In this document: piece by piece, positions 16,923 through 26,812 of the stretch
Numbering within the stretch: the stretch's first letter is position 1
Layout: each line of letters opens with the position of its first letter
From: Bryobacterales bacterium
GTDB lineage: Bacteria > Acidobacteriota > Terriglobia > Bryobacterales > Bryobacteraceae
Direction of reading: 5' to 3'
Length of the DNA stretch: 34,458 bases
NCBI GenBank assembly: GCA_016789755.1
Contig: JAEUQG010000145.1
Span: forward strand, 1-34,458
Position numbers and translations under genes: made by a program
Notes under the pieces: model-generated
The model's input: only the letters and a program-made list of their open reading frames with translations
What the model was told of the DNA's origin: nothing
Databases searched by the model: none

Positions 16923-19031
16923 TCAGCGGGCGAAGAGGGATCGGATTTTCGTCATGATGCCGTGGGCCAGGCGGAGGTTCATGTCGCCGAGAGGTTGGTC
17001 GGTGGTGACGTAGGTCCAGGTTGCACCACGATCGAAAGTGGCCGGGAAGTCATCGAGAGAGGGCTCGGAGATGGCTTGTTCGATGGCGGGAAGCATCTCG
17101 GCGAAGATCGCTTCGGCATCATGGAGGAAGGTGTCGAGGGGATTCTTGCCGCCGAAGGAAATCCAGTGGATGCCGGACTTCATCTCCGCGACGGTGGCGA
17201 TGTAGGTGGACCAGAGATCGTCGATCTGGAGGAGTGCGGCGCGTGGGTGCGGGCATTGGCGCTCTGCGAGCAGAACATCGAGGCGGATGGATTGGACCAT
17301 GCGCCGCTGGTGTTCAATGAGTTGGTCGTACTTGAGAAGGGTCTTGCGGACCTCGAGATTCTCGCCCTCAATCACACGCTGGATATGGGAGAGGGCCTCG
17401 GCGGGATTAGGGGTGGAACGCAGGGCGCCGGCCAAACCGAAGCGCACCATCAGTTCGTCTTCCAGGCTGAGGAAGAATCGCGATTCTCCGGGGTCGCCCT
17501 GGCGGCCGGAACGGCCCCGTAGCTGATGGTCGATGCGGCGTGCTTCATGGCGCGCGGCGCCGATGACGTAGAGTCCGCCGAGGGCGGCGACGCCATCTCC
17601 GAGGCGAATATCCGTACCTCGCCCGGCCATGTTGGTGGAGATGGTGACGGCTCCGCTTTGTCCGGCCTGGGCGATGATGGCGGCTTCTTCGGCGTCGTTG
17701 CGGGCATTGAGGACGCGATGGGGAACGGCGGCCTGGGTGAGTGCGGCACTGAGTCTTTCCGAATCGGCGACGCTGGCGGTGCCCACCAGCACGGGACGTC
17801 CGGCGTGATGCTGGGCTCCGATCTCGCGGACCAGCGCAAGGTCGCGTTCGGCGCGAGTGTGGAAGATGAAATCGGGTTGATCCACGCGGATCATGGGGCG
17901 GTGGGTAGGGATGGCCACAACTTCCAGGCCGTAGACTTTCCATAGCTCTTCGGCTTGGGTGAGCGCGGTGCCGGTCATGCCGCACAGTTGCGGGTAGAGC
18001 TTTACAAGGCTCTGGAGTGTGATGGAGCCGAGAATCCGTCCTTGTGTCCGCAGCGGGAGTTGCTCTTTGGCTTCGAGTGCGGTTTGCAGGCCGGCGGGCC
18101 AGCGGCGCAGTTCGGCAATGCGGCCCTTGAACTCGTCGACAATCTGAATTTCGTCTCCGCGCACGATATAGTCCACATCGCGCCGGAGCAGCACCTGGGC
18201 ATGCAGCGCATCGGTGACCGCGGTGAAGAGCGCGGGGTCATCGTAGAGATTGGGGACGCCCAGGGCGCGCTCGATCTTCTCCGTGCCGAGGTCGGTGAGG
18301 AGCACGTTGCGGCCGTGGGGATCGACTTGGAAATCGCTGTGCAAGTGGAGAGTGCGGGCGATGGCGGCGAGGCTTTCCACGAGGTCTTTGGGCGGGGCTT
18401 CGCCGCCGGCGATCACCAACGGGATGCGGGCTTCGTCGATGAGGATGGAATCGGCCTCGTCGATCAAAGCAACGTCGAAATCGCGGTGCACCAGTTCTTC
18501 GGGGGAGAGCGCCAGCGAGTCGCGCAGCAGGTCGAAACCGGCCTCGTTGGGCGTGAGGTAGACGATGTCGCAGTCATAGGCCTTGCGGCGTTCGGCGGGA
18601 GTCATGCCTTGCTGGATGAATCCAGTGGAAAAACCGAGGGCTTCGTAAACGGGTCCCATCCATTCGACGTCGCGGCGGGCGAGGTAATCGTTGGCGGTGA
18701 GGATGTGGACGGCTCGCTGGTTAGCGGCGAAGTAGGATGCGGTCATGACCGCGGTAAGGGTTTTGCCTTCGCCGGTCTGCATTTCGGCAATCTGGCCTTG
18801 TGCCATGACAATGGCGCCGAGGAGTTGTTCGTCGAAGGGCTGCAAGGCTAGGACGCGTTCGATGGCAAGGGAAGCGGCGGCGATGCAATCGGTGAGGGAA
18901 GTTGGTTTTTCGGGAAGCGGCTGGGTGCGTCTGGTGCGGATAGCGGCTGCGACGTTGGCATAGAACTGCAACTGGCTGCCGGCCGGTTGCGTCAGCAGGG
19001 ACGCGGCTTTGCCCAACAGCTTGCGGAACAA
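16923..19031 (-). CDS. Short accessory SecA-like preprotein translocase ATPase
   Basis: About 702 residues versus 830-900 for housekeeping SecA. It has the SecA motor: EMQTGEGKT (Walker A), ALIDEADSILIDEARIPL (Walker B region), STNMAGRGTDI and LRGRSGRQGDPGESRFFLSLEDELM in the second nucleotide-binding domain. A helical scaffold region reaches the C-terminus, but no zinc-binding SEC-C tail is present. These features suggest a dedicated accessory SecA for selected substrates or, less likely, a divergent main SecA. The start is uncertain: TTG 19031, four bases after the hpt stop, is preferred because the coding signal begins at FRKLLGKAASLL. The longer upstream reading overlaps hpt in antisense-like composition and was rejected. 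The gene converges on the propeller gene at its 3' end. Confidence 0.88.
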   Translation of the reverse strand: MFRKLLGKAASLLTQPAGSQLQFYANVAAAIRTRRTQPLPEKPTSLTDCIAAASLAIERVLALQPFDEQLLGAIVMAQGQIAEMQTGEGKTLTAVMTASYFAANQRAVHILTANDYLARRDVEWMGPVYEALGFSTGFIQQGMTPAERRKAYDCDIVYLTPNEAGFDLLRDSLALSPEELVHRDFDVALIDEADSILIDEARIPLVIAGGEAPPKDLVESLAAIARTLHLHSDFQVDPHGRNVLLTDLGTEKIERALGVPNLYDDPALFTAVTDALHAQVLLRRDVDYIVRGDEIQIVDEFKGRIAELRRWPAGLQTALEAKEQLPLRTQGRILGSITLQSLVKLYPQLCGMTGTALTQAEELWKVYGLEVVAIPTHRPMIRVDQPDFIFHTRAERDLALVREIGAQHHAGRPVLVGTASVADSERLSAALTQAAVPHRVLNARNDAEEAAIIAQAGQSGAVTISTNMAGRGTDIRLGDGVAALGGLYVIGAARHEARRIDHQLRGRSGRQGDPGESRFFLSLEDELMVRFGLAGALRSTPNPAEALSHIQRVIEGENLEVRKTLLKYDQLIEHQRRMVQSIRLDVLLAERQCPHPRAALLQIDDLWSTYIATVAEMKSGIHWISFGGKNPLDTFLHDAEAIFAEMLPAIEQAISEPSLDDFPATFDRGATWTYVTTDQPLGDMNLRLAHGIMTKIRSLFAR

Positions 19032-19035
19032 GGAG

Positions 19036-19563
19036 CTATTCCGAGAGGATGCAGACGTCGCGGAGCTGGCGGTAATCCTCGGCGTAATCGAGGCCGTAGC
19101 CGACCACGAATTCGTCGGGGATCTGGAAGCCAACGTAATCGACGGCCACGGGCCGAAGCCGGCGCTCGGGCTTATCGAGCAGGGTGGCGATGCGGATCGA
19201 ACGGGGGCGGCGCTGTTGCAACACGTGGATGAGGTAGGTGAGCGTTACGCCGGAGTCGAGGATGTCTTCAACGATGAGGACGTCGAAGCCTTCGATGGTG
19301 GTATCGAGGTCTTTGGTCAGGCGCACTTCGCCGGACGTCGTTTTCCCTTTGCCGTAAGACGATGTGCCGATGAAGTCCATGCGCACCGGATGTTTGATGG
19401 CGCGGGCGAGATCGGAGTAAAAAAGGATGGCGCCCTTCAGCACGCAGACCATGTACAGCGGTCCGCTGCCGGTGTAATCCTTGTCAATTTGCGCGGCCAT
19501 CTGGCGGATGCGGTCTTGGATCTGCTGTTCAGAGAGCAGGACGGAGAGCTTTGCTTCGGGCAT
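19036..19563 (-). CDS. hpt: Hypoxanthine phosphoribosyltransferase
   Basis: 175 residues, the normal length for bacterial Hpt. It transfers phosphoribose from PRPP to hypoxanthine or guanine in purine salvage. The PRPP-binding motif VLIVEDILDSGVTL lies at about residue 95-108. The N-terminal LSEQQIQDRI and the loop MDFIGTSSYG (flexible loop with Ser-Tyr) are typical, as is the C-terminal VDYVGFQIPDEFVVGYGLDY. The gene lies between the exported coiled-coil protein upstream (10 bases) and the accessory SecA downstream, all on one strand. Its ribosome-binding site is weak. Assigned with high confidence; guanine versus xanthine preference is not decided by the sequence. Confidence 0.95.
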   Translation of the reverse strand: MPEAKLSVLLSEQQIQDRIRQMAAQIDKDYTGSGPLYMVCVLKGAILFYSDLARAIKHPVRMDFIGTSSYGKGKTTSGEVRLTKDLDTTIEGFDVLIVEDILDSGVTLTYLIHVLQQRRPRSIRIATLLDKPERRLRPVAVDYVGFQIPDEFVVGYGLDYAEDYRQLRDVCILSE

Positions 19564-19573
19564 GATGGAAACT

Positions 19574-20386
19574 CTAGTCGGCTGAGCGGAGGCGGGTGGA
19601 AGGCGGGCCGATGTGAATGTGGGGGGCGGTAGCGGCGCCTTTGACGGCGGTGCGGAAGGCGAGATAAGGGATGCCGGTGCGGTCGAGGAAGCGGCGCAGC
19701 CACTGGCCTTCGGCCGAATCGGGGTTCACGGCGACGTCGATGCGGCCAGAGTGGTTGAGGCCCATCGTGCGATGGAATGCCGTGTCGCCACGTGCGCTGA
19801 CCGGGAGCGACCGGGAAAAGGCGGTTGCGAACTCTTTTTCGATTTGCCGCAGCCGGGCTGTGGCCAGTCCACCATAGGCGGGTTCGTCCTCGGTTGCAGA
19901 GGCGGCAGATTCGGCTTCTAGATTCCGCTGCTGTTCCGCCCGGGCCATTTCGGCCAGATCGCTCCAGAGGTGGGCCTGCGCCTGGGCCAGTTCCAGCGTC
20001 TTTCGGCGGTGCTCCAGTTCCTCGAGTAATGCGTTGAGCGAAAGGCGCGAAGCCACGCCGGCTTCGATCAGCTTGCGGTGCGCGTCAATGCGTTGTTGCT
20101 GGCGTTCCACCAGTTTTGCGGCGCTGTCGAGCATTTGCCGCGTGAGGGGTTCCGTGAGCTCTTCGACCCTGAGCGTGCCGTAGAGGGTGCTGCGCAGAAA
20201 TGCCTGTTGTTCGGCTTCCTGGAGGGCAAGCCTCGCCTCTTCCAGCCGCAGGCGCGGCAGACCGCCGCCGGCGACCAGTTTCTCGATGCGGTCGAGCTCT
20301 GCTTTCGCCTTGGCCAAATCCGGGGAGTCGAGAGCCGCCTGCGCCAGGAGGGACACGAACAGCGCCAGGGGCAACAACACGCGCAT
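19574..20386 (-). CDS. Exported coiled-coil protein with possible C-terminal metal site
   Basis: 270 residues. A signal peptide (MRVLLPLALFVSLLAQAAL) is followed by a long alpha-helical, Glu/Leu/Arg-rich region (about 25-165), most likely coiled coil, then an acidic linker and a compact C-terminal domain. That domain has GLNHSGRIDVAVNPDS and PHIHIGPPS. The H...D and H-I-H arrangement recalls the zinc ligands of M15/D-Ala-D-Ala peptidase or DUF882-type domains, so a peptidoglycan-related role is possible, but spacing in the first motif is shorter than the canonical M15 pattern. First gene of the minus-strand hpt-secA group; divergent from rsfS with about 45 bases between starts. No clear ribosome-binding site. 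Confidence 0.65.
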   Translation of the reverse strand: MRVLLPLALFVSLLAQAALDSPDLAKAKAELDRIEKLVAGGGLPRLRLEEARLALQEAEQQAFLRSTLYGTLRVEELTEPLTRQMLDSAAKLVERQQQRIDAHRKLIEAGVASRLSLNALLEELEHRRKTLELAQAQAHLWSDLAEMARAEQQRNLEAESAASATEDEPAYGGLATARLRQIEKEFATAFSRSLPVSARGDTAFHRTMGLNHSGRIDVAVNPDSAEGQWLRRFLDRTGIPYLAFRTAVKGAATAPHIHIGPPSTRLRSAD

Positions 20387-20430
20387 GGTTTCATTGTACG
20401 CTAAAGGCAGGAGCCTTTACTTTAGCCAGA

Positions 20431-20883
20431 TTGCCTAGAAAAACAGCAACCACGAAACGCGCGGGAGCCGGTGCGGCTGCCGCCAAGAAAACAGCCCGCC
20501 CGCGGAAGCAGAAGGTCATTGCCGCCCCGGCGGAACAAACTGCCTGGCAGATCGCCGTGCTGGCCGCGGAGTCGAAGAAAGCGGAGAATGTGCGGGTATT
20601 GAACCTGCAGGGGCTCACCAGCTTTACCGATTACCTGGTGCTGTGTTCGGGTACGAATCCGAGGCAGGTGCAAGCCATCGCCGATGAGGTTGAACTCCAA
20701 CTGAAGAACGAGGGAGAACGTCCGAAGAGCGTTGAGGGCTACAAGAATGCCGAGTGGATTCTGCTCGATTACGGCGACTACGTGGTGAACGTCTTCTCTG
20801 AGAAGGCTCGCCAGTACTACGACCTGGACCGCTTGTGGCAGGACGCGGCGGAAGTGGTGCGCAGCGCGGCCGGCGGGGAATAG
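20431..20883 (+). CDS. rsfS: Ribosomal silencing factor RsfS with basic N-terminal extension
   Basis: The C-terminal core (about residues 37-150) matches the RsfS/Iojap family: KKAENVRVLNLQGLTSFTDYLVLCSGTNPRQVQAIADEVE, then EGYKNAEWILLDYGDYVVNVF and YYDLDRLW. RsfS binds L14 (uL14) and blocks 50S-30S joining in starvation. The start is uncertain. TTG 20431 gives 150 residues with a Lys/Ala-rich leader (PRKTATTKRAGAGAAAAKK), and no ATG lies before the core. The frame stays open upstream to 20200, but that region is antisense to the exported coiled-coil protein. A GGAG at 20410 is too far from the TTG. The stop is 7 bases from the stop of the convergent SGNH hydrolase gene. Confidence 0.85.
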   Translation: MPRKTATTKRAGAGAAAAKKTARPRKQKVIAAPAEQTAWQIAVLAAESKKAENVRVLNLQGLTSFTDYLVLCSGTNPRQVQAIADEVELQLKNEGERPKSVEGYKNAEWILLDYGDYVVNVFSEKARQYYDLDRLWQDAAEVVRSAAGGE

Positions 20884-20890
20884 TGTTTTC

Positions 20891-22060
20891 CTAAGGCGCG
20901 CACAAGGCGGCCGCGAGTCTGCCGGCGACGGCTCGATGGCCGGCCTCGTTCCAGTGGCCTGAGCCTTGTCCCGCCCCAAATCCATGCAGATAGGCCCGCT
21001 CCCGAGTGGCCAGGTCGCGCAGCCACTCGGCAAGCCACACGACACGGATGCCATTGGAAATGGCGTGCTGGCGCAACCGCTGATCGGCATAATCGAGCGA
21101 TTCCAGGCCGTACTTCTCGGCGAAGCGGCGCCGGTCCACTTCTTCCGGCAAAACCTGGACCGCGTTGTTGGCGAGCACGAGCAGGAATTTCCGCCCATCG
21201 CGTTCCACCTCATTCCGGAATTGCGTGATCAGGTTCTGTGTGACGATCCAGCTTTCGCGCATCGATTCCCCGCGCGGCGGAACGTAGGCGAGCCACTCCA
21301 TCCATTCCTTGCCGAAAGTGGAAACGATGCGCTCCTGGTCGGCTGTACGGCCCTTGCGGCGTTGCCAGTTGTAGTAGGCTTCGGTGGCCAGTTGCACCAG
21401 GCGCAGGGAACTGTGGAGGCTTCGGAACCGGTCTCGCAGCCAGAGCGAGACGGGGCCAGGTTTGCCCCCGGAAGAAAATGGCTCAACGAACTCCAGTGCT
21501 CCGTTCGGTGCCAGGCGGAAGTACGGCGCAGCGTCGGCGTTGGTTGGGTTGAGGTCGCGGGTGTTATTGAACAGATCGTTGCCGGCAAAGACCGTTAGAA
21601 CGACGATATCCGGCGAGAAGAGCCGGGCTTTGTGACGATAGGTGAGCAGTTCCTGGGCCGTGCCGTAGCCGGTGACTCCGAAGTTGAGCACTTCGGAGCG
21701 CTTGCCGGTGCATTGGGTCAGCGAGGGCTCCATCAGGGCGGGGAAGGTCTTTTCGATCGGTAACTGCATCGACTCCACGAAGGAGTCCCCGATTACGGCG
21801 ACGCGCAGCGCGCCGGGCGGCTTGGCCCGTGCACGTGGCTTATCGCGCATGCCCTCGGCGTTAATCTCGATCAGGGCCTCGCCCTCGGATGTATACCAGC
21901 CTGTGGCGCCAGGGCGCAGTTTCCATCCGGTTACGAAATCCAGTTCGTAGAAGGAAGCACTCAGACGGAGTCCGGACAGACGGAGGCCGATCTCGGCCAA
22001 ACCCAATGCCAAGAGGACGCTAAGGGCGATGATGATGAGCTTGATCGTGGGGGTGCGCAT
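20891..22060 (-). CDS. SGNH/GDSL-type hydrolase, membrane-anchored or exported
   Basis: 389 residues. An N-terminal hydrophobic segment (KLIIIALSVLLALGLAEIGLRLSG, signal anchor or signal peptide) precedes an SGNH fold. Block I is VAVIGDSF with the nucleophile Ser, block II is represented by NFGVTGYGTAQEL, block III by FAGNDL, and the catalytic His by GHWNEAGH near the end. The family includes esterases and acyltransferases/deacylases that act on lipids, glycans or peptidoglycan; this member resembles the uncharacterised periplasmic ones. The usual Asp before the final His (DxxH) is replaced by HWNEAGH, as in ALG-like acetyltransferase relatives. The gene starts at ATG 22060 and shares the upstream AT-rich region with gltB. 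Confidence 0.82.
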   Translation of the reverse strand: MRTPTIKLIIIALSVLLALGLAEIGLRLSGLRLSASFYELDFVTGWKLRPGATGWYTSEGEALIEINAEGMRDKPRARAKPPGALRVAVIGDSFVESMQLPIEKTFPALMEPSLTQCTGKRSEVLNFGVTGYGTAQELLTYRHKARLFSPDIVVLTVFAGNDLFNNTRDLNPTNADAAPYFRLAPNGALEFVEPFSSGGKPGPVSLWLRDRFRSLHSSLRLVQLATEAYYNWQRRKGRTADQERIVSTFGKEWMEWLAYVPPRGESMRESWIVTQNLITQFRNEVERDGRKFLLVLANNAVQVLPEEVDRRRFAEKYGLESLDYADQRLRQHAISNGIRVVWLAEWLRDLATRERAYLHGFGAGQGSGHWNEAGHRAVAGRLAAALCAP

Positions 22061-22099
22061 TATTAGAAAAACTGAACTTGCATCGATCTGATTTTTTGC

Positions 22100-22128
22100 T
22101 AGACTTATAAATTAGCTTTGCGTATACT
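22100..22128 (+). promoter_or_regulatory. Putative sigma70-type promoter of gltBD
   Basis: TAGACT (22100-22105, 4/6 match) and TATACT (22123-22128, 5/6 match) lie 17 bases apart in an AT-rich patch that stands out from the GC-rich surroundings. Transcription would begin near 22135, leaving a leader of about 85 bases before the gltB ATG at 22220. Confidence 0.6.
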
Positions 22129-22162
22129 AACGCATAACCTGCTCGGCTTACTCGTCCCCCGT

Positions 22163-22194
22163 GTTGGTGAGAGCAAGCTTGCAGGCAAGCCAAC
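22163..22194 (+). promoter_or_regulatory. Hairpin in the gltB leader
   Basis: GCTTG (22177-22181) and CAAGC (22186-22190) form a 5-bp stem with a CAGG tetraloop, closed further out by GTTG (22163-22166) and CAAC (22191-22194) with a one-sided bulge. The same stretch includes a perfect 10-base palindrome GCAAGCTTGC (22173-22182) that could also be a protein site. It does not match the glutamine riboswitch pattern I know. Regulatory function is inference. Confidence 0.3.
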
Positions 22195-22219
22195 GTCGGA
22201 CGATCGAGAGGTACACCCA

Positions 22220-25200
22220 ATGATGCACGAGAATCTCACCCGCGGTCTACCCCCAGCGCAGGGATTGTACAGCCCGAGCCAGGAGAGGGACGCATGTGGC
22301 ATGGGTCTGATCGCTAATCTGAAGGGTGTTCCGAGCCACGACATCATTCAGAAGGGCGTGCAGATTCTGATCAACCTGACGCATCGCGGCGCCTGCGGAT
22401 GCGATCCGGAGACTGGGGACGGGGCTGGGATTACGATCCAGATCCCGCACAAGTTTTTCCAGCGTGAGTGTTCGAAGCTGGGTTTCACCTTGCCCGCTCC
22501 TGGGGAGTATGGCGTGGGGATGGTGTTCCTTCCCGTCGAGTCCAATGCGCGTCTGCGGTGCGAAGGCATTTTGGAGCGTATTGCGCGGGAAGAGGAGTTG
22601 GAGGTTCTGGGGTGGCGCGATACGCCGATCAACGCCGACGCGATCGGGCGTTTGGCACGTTCCTCACAGCCTTATATTGAGCAGATTTTCATCGGGCGCG
22701 CTCCGGGTATGACCCCGGATCAACTGGAGCGGAAGCTGTACGTGGTGCGCAAGCGGGCGGAAAGGGAAATCGCCACGCACGAGGAGATGAAGGAGCACGA
22801 GTTCTTCTACATCCCTTCGATGTCGACGCGGACCATCGTGTACAAAGGGCTGCTGCTGGCGCCGCAGATCTCGGAATTCTATAAGGAACTGAAAGACCCC
22901 GATCTGGTGAGCGCGTTGTGCATGGTGCACCAGCGTTTTTCCACCAACACGTTTCCGACCTGGCAGTTGGCGCACCCGTTCCGGTATTTGTGCCACAACG
23001 GCGAGATCAACACGGTGAAGGGGAACGTGAACTGGATGAAGGCGCGCGAGAGCGTGCTGGGCAGTCCGTTGTGGGCGGAGGACATCAAGAAGCTGTTCCC
23101 GGTGTGCGTGCCCGGCGGGTCGGATTCGGCGAGCATCGACAACGCGGTGGAGATGTTGCTGCTGAGCGGGCGGGAATTGCCGCACGTGATGGCGATGTTG
23201 ATTCCGGAGGCGTGGTCGCACGACACGACGATGCCGGCCGAGGAGCGGGCGTTTTATGAGTATCATGCCTCGCTGATGGAGCCCTGGGATGGCCCGGCGG
23301 CGATTGCATTCACGGATGGCCGGATGGTGGGCGCGACGCTGGACCGCAACGGATTGCGTCCGGCGCGGTGGCTGGTGACGCACGACGATATTTTGATCAT
23401 GGCCTCGGAAACCGGCGTGCTTCCGGTGAAGGCGGAGAACGTGAAGTTCAAGGGACGGCTGCAGCCGGGCAAGATGCTGCTGGCGGATCTGAAGGAAGGC
23501 CGGCTGATTCCGGACGATGAAATCAAGCAGAAGCTGGCGCAACGGCAGCCCTACGGGGAATGGATCGAGCGGCACCAGATAACGCTGGACCGGCTGCCCG
23601 CGCCGCAGCGCTGGCATCCCACGGATTTCGAGACGTTGCTGGAGCGGCAACGCTGCTTTGGATACACGGACGAGGACCTGAGCATGATTCTGGCCTCGAT
23701 GGCTTCCGGTGGCGAGGAGCCCATCGGGTCGATGGGTACGGACACTCCGCTGGCGTGCCTTTCGGACAAGCCGCAGCCGATGTTCCACTACTTCAAACAG
23801 TTGTTCGCGCAGGTGACGAATCCGGCCATCGACCCCATTCGCGAAGAGATGGTGATGTCGCTCACCTCCTACATTGGGACAGAGCGGAACATCCTGGAGG
23901 AGACCCCCGAGCACTGCCACACGCTGAAACTGGATCAGCCGATTCTCACCAACTACGATCTGGAGAAACTGCGGCGTGTTTCGTGGGGCGATCTGTTGAC
24001 TGCGACGCTGACGACTACCTATCGTGTCGCGGGCGGGGAAAAGGAACTGGAGCGTTCGCTCGACTGGCTCTGCCGGCGCGCCTCGCGGGCGATCAAGGAC
24101 GGCTACACGTTGCTGGTGCTGAGCGATCGCGGAGTAGATCGGGATTACGCGCCGATACCGAGCCTGCTGGCGCTTTCGGCGCTGCATCACCATCTGATCC
24201 GCGAAGGCACGCGAACGCAGGTGGCGTTGATTGTGGAGTCGGGCGAGCCGCGCGAAGTGATGCACTTTGCGATGCTGATCGGCTACGGAGCGAGTGCGAT
24301 CAATCCGTACCTGGCCATTGAGACGCTGGAAGACATGCACCGGAACGGGCGGTTGAAGGAAGGCGTTTCCTTCGAGACCGCGCTGAAGAACTTCAAGAAG
24401 GCGATTAATAAAGGCCTGCTGAAGGTGTTTTCGAAGATGGGCATTTCCACGCTGCAGAGCTACCGCGGGGCGCAGATCTTTGAAGCGATCGGGCTGAACG
24501 AGAGCCTGGTGGAGAAGTATTTCACGGGGACACCGTCGCGCATTGACGGGATCGGGTTGGGAGTGCTGTCGAAGGAAGCCAGGATGAAGCACGAGCTGGC
24601 GTTCCATCCCGTAACCGAGAGCCACACGGAACTGCCGGTAGGCGGCAATTATCACTATCGCGTGCGCGGCGAGTATCACCTGCTCAATCCGGGAACGATC
24701 TCGAAGCTGCAGCATGCGGTGACGCAGAACAGCTACAAGACATACGAGGACTTCGCTGCTGAGATCGACGAGCAGAGCCGGCAGTTGTGCACCATTCGCG
24801 GTCTGATGGACTTCAAATGGGCCAAGAACCCTCTGTCGATCGACGATGTGGAGCCGGCCAAAGACATCGTGCGCCGCTTCGCCACCGGGGCAATGAGCTT
24901 CGGCTCGATTTCGGCCGAGGCGCATGAACTGCTGGCGATCGCCATGAACCGCATCGGCGCGAAATCGAACACGGGCGAGGGCGGCGAAGACGAAGTACGG
25001 TTTGCTCCCGATGCGAACGGAGACTGGCGCCGCAGCGCGGTGAAGCAGGTGGCCAGCGGACGCTTCGGCGTCACGGCAAACTACCTGGTGAACGCCGACG
25101 ATTTGCAGATCAAGGTGGCGCAGGGCGCCAAGCCAGGAGAAGGGGGCCAGCTTCCGGGACACAAGATCGACGATGTGATCGCGCGGGTACGGCATTCCAT

Positions 25201-26812
25201 TCCCGGCGTAGGGCTGATTTCCCCGCCTCCGCATCACGACATCTATTCGATCGAAGACCTGGCGCAGTTGATCTACGATCTGAAGAACGTCAACCCAAGG
25301 GCGCGCATTCACGTCAAACTGGTGGCGGAGGTGGGCGTGGGTGTGGTCGCCGCGGGCGTGGCCAAGGCGCATGCCGACGTGGTGCTGATCAGCGGCGATA
25401 CGGGCGGCACGGGCGCGAGTCCGCTGACGTCCATCAAGCATGCCGGCGTTCCGTGGGAACTGGGATTGGCGGAAACGCAACAAGTGCTGGTGCTGAACGA
25501 TCTGCGAAGCCGCATTGCGGTGCAGACCGACGGGAAGTTGGCGACGGGCCGCGATGTGGCCATTGCCGCGCTGCTGGGCGCCGAGGAGTACGGGTTTTCT
25601 ACCACTCCGCTGATCACAATCGGGTGCATCATGATGCGCAAGTGCCACCTGAACACTTGTCCGGTGGGGATTGCGACGCAGGATCCGCGGTTGCGGGCGA
25701 AGTTCTCGGGGCAGCCCGAGCATGTCATCAACTACTTCTTCTACATCGCCGAGCATCTGCGGCAGATCATGGCGCGGATGGGCTTCCGCACGGTGGATGA
25801 GATGATCGGGCGTTCGGACCGCCTGAAGATGCGCGACGCGGTGGATCATTGGAAGGCGAAGGGCGTGAACCTGGACAGCATCCTCTACACGCCGGACGTG
25901 CCGAAGCGCGTCGGGCGGCGGTGCATGATCCCGCAGGATCACGGGCTGGAGGAATCGCTGGACAAGAAGTTGATTGAGCATGCGGCGGATGCCTTGGAGA
26001 GCAAGACGCCGCTCGACTTCAAGCTTCCCATCCGCAACGTGCACCGCACGGTGGGCACGATGCTGAGCGGGGAGATTGCGCGGCGCTACGGTTCGGAAGG
26101 GCTGCCGGAGAATACGATACGTTTCGATTTCACGGGCAGCGCGGGACAGAGCTTCGGCGCATTCCTGGCCAAGGGCGTGACGCTGCGGTTGGAAGGCGAC
26201 GCCAACGATTACACGGGCAAGGGCCTGTCGGGCGGGCGGATTATCGTATTCCCGCCTAAGGGATCGAACTTCCAGCCGGAGGAGAACATCATCGTCGGCA
26301 ACGTGACGCTGTACGGCGCCACGAGCGGCGAGGCATTCTTCAACGGCATGGCCGGAGAACGGTTCGCGGTGCGCAACTCCGGTGCGACGACCGTGGTGGA
26401 AGCTGTCGGCGACCATGGGTGCGAGTACATGACGAAGGGTCTCGCGGTGATTCTGGGCCACACGGGACGGAACTTCGGAGCAGGCATGAGTGGCGGCATC
26501 GCCTACGTTCTGGATGAAGACGGCGAGTTTGCGCGGACGCGCTGCAACCGGGCCGGAGTGGATCTGGACCCGGTGGAAAGCGCCGAAGATATCCAGGTGC
26601 TGAAGGGGTTGATCGAGAAGCACGTCCAGTACACGGGCAGTCCGCGCGGCGCGTGGATTCTGGAGAACCTTGCGGAGATGCTCCCGAAGTTCGTGAAAGT
26701 GTTCCCGCACGAGTATAAGCGTGTGATGGGCGTGCCCCGCAGCAAGCAGGACGAGGTTCCGAAGCATGTGCCCGTGGCAGCGCCGGCGGCGCAGGAGGTG
26801 ATTCGTGGGTAA
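22220..26812 (+). CDS. gltB: Glutamate synthase (GOGAT) large subunit
   Basis: About 1530 residues, normal for bacterial GltB. Glutamine is hydrolysed by the N-terminal Ntn amidotransferase, and the ammonia is channelled to 2-oxoglutarate at the FMN site. The catalytic Cys is Cys26 in RDACGMG, so 25 residues would be removed as a propeptide. The central domain and the FMN/TIM-barrel domain (about 800-1200) follow, with [20 protein letters not shown] and [11 protein letters not shown]. The 3Fe-4S Cys cluster CHLNTCPVG lies near residue 1140. A C-terminal GXGXG repeat domain ends the protein. ATG 22220 is preferred, with GAGAGG about 9 bases upstream; the frame is open back to 22118, but that includes the promoter. 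Overlaps gltD by 8 bases. Confidence 0.96.
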   Translation: MMHENLTRGLPPAQGLYSPSQERDACGMGLIANLKGVPSHDIIQKGVQILINLTHRGACGCDPETGDGAGITIQIPHKFFQRECSKLGFTLPAPGEYGVGMVFLPVESNARLRCEGILERIAREEELEVLGWRDTPINADAIGRLARSSQPYIEQIFIGRAPGMTPDQLERKLYVVRKRAEREIATHEEMKEHEFFYIPSMSTRTIVYKGLLLAPQISEFYKELKDPDLVSALCMVHQRFSTNTFPTWQLAHPFRYLCHNGEINTVKGNVNWMKARESVLGSPLWAEDIKKLFPVCVPGGSDSASIDNAVEMLLLSGRELPHVMAMLIPEAWSHDTTMPAEERAFYEYHASLMEPWDGPAAIAFTDGRMVGATLDRNGLRPARWLVTHDDILIMASETGVLPVKAENVKFKGRLQPGKMLLADLKEGRLIPDDEIKQKLAQRQPYGEWIERHQITLDRLPAPQRWHPTDFETLLERQRCFGYTDEDLSMILASMASGGEEPIGSMGTDTPLACLSDKPQPMFHYFKQLFAQVTNPAIDPIREEMVMSLTSYIGTERNILEETPEHCHTLKLDQPILTNYDLEKLRRVSWGDLLTATLTTTYRVAGGEKELERSLDWLCRRASRAIKDGYTLLVLSDRGVDRDYAPIPSLLALSALHHHLIREGTRTQVALIVESGEPREVMHFAMLIGYGASAINPYLAIETLEDMHRNGRLKEGVSFETALKNFKKAINKGLLKVFSKMGISTLQSYRGAQIFEAIGLNESLVEKYFTGTPSRIDGIGLGVLSKEARMKHELAFHPVTESHTELPVGGNYHYRVRGEYHLLNPGTISKLQHAVTQNSYKTYEDFAAEIDEQSRQLCTIRGLMDFKWAKNPLSIDDVEPAKDIVRRFATGAMSFGSISAEAHELLAIAMNRIGAKSNTGEGGEDEVRFAPDANGDWRRSAVKQVASGRFGVTANYLVNADDLQIKVAQGAKPGEGGQLPGHKIDDVIARVRHSIPGVGLISPPPHHDIYSIEDLAQLIYDLKNVNPRARIHVKLVAEVGVGVVAAGVAKAHADVVLISGDTGGTGASPLTSIKHAGVPWELGLAETQQVLVLNDLRSRIAVQTDGKLATGRDVAIAALLGAEEYGFSTTPLITIGCIMMRKCHLNTCPVGIATQDPRLRAKFSGQPEHVINYFFYIAEHLRQIMARMGFRTVDEMIGRSDRLKMRDAVDHWKAKGVNLDSILYTPDVPKRVGRRCMIPQDHGLEESLDKKLIEHAADALESKTPLDFKLPIRNVHRTVGTMLSGEIARRYGSEGLPENTIRFDFTGSAGQSFGAFLAKGVTLRLEGDANDYTGKGLSGGRIIVFPPKGSNFQPEENIIVGNVTLYGATSGEAFFNGMAGERFAVRNSGATTVVEAVGDHGCEYMTKGLAVILGHTGRNFGAGMSGGIAYVLDEDGEFARTRCNRAGVDLDPVESAEDIQVLKGLIEKHVQYTGSPRGAWILENLAEMLPKFVKVFPHEYKRVMGVPRSKQDEVPKHVPVAAPAAQEVIRG

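Noticed and set aside
19032-19133. Longer N-terminus for the accessory SecA
   Set aside because: It overlaps the hpt coding sequence in another frame and its Ser/Thr-rich translation is unlike SecA.
20200-20430. Upstream extension of rsfS
   Set aside because: This part is antisense to the exported coiled-coil gene and Arg/Pro-rich; no start with a ribosome-binding site.
22135-22219. Glutamine riboswitch in the gltB leader
   Set aside because: The CGTCGGACGA stretch is superficially similar, but the conserved core pattern of that motif is not present.
22664-26767. A very long minus-strand open frame (about 1367 codons) antisense to gltB
   Set aside because: It mirrors the codon phase of gltB, is rich in Arg, His, Gln and Pro, and has no recognisable domain. 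It is a GC-driven shadow of a well-assigned gene.
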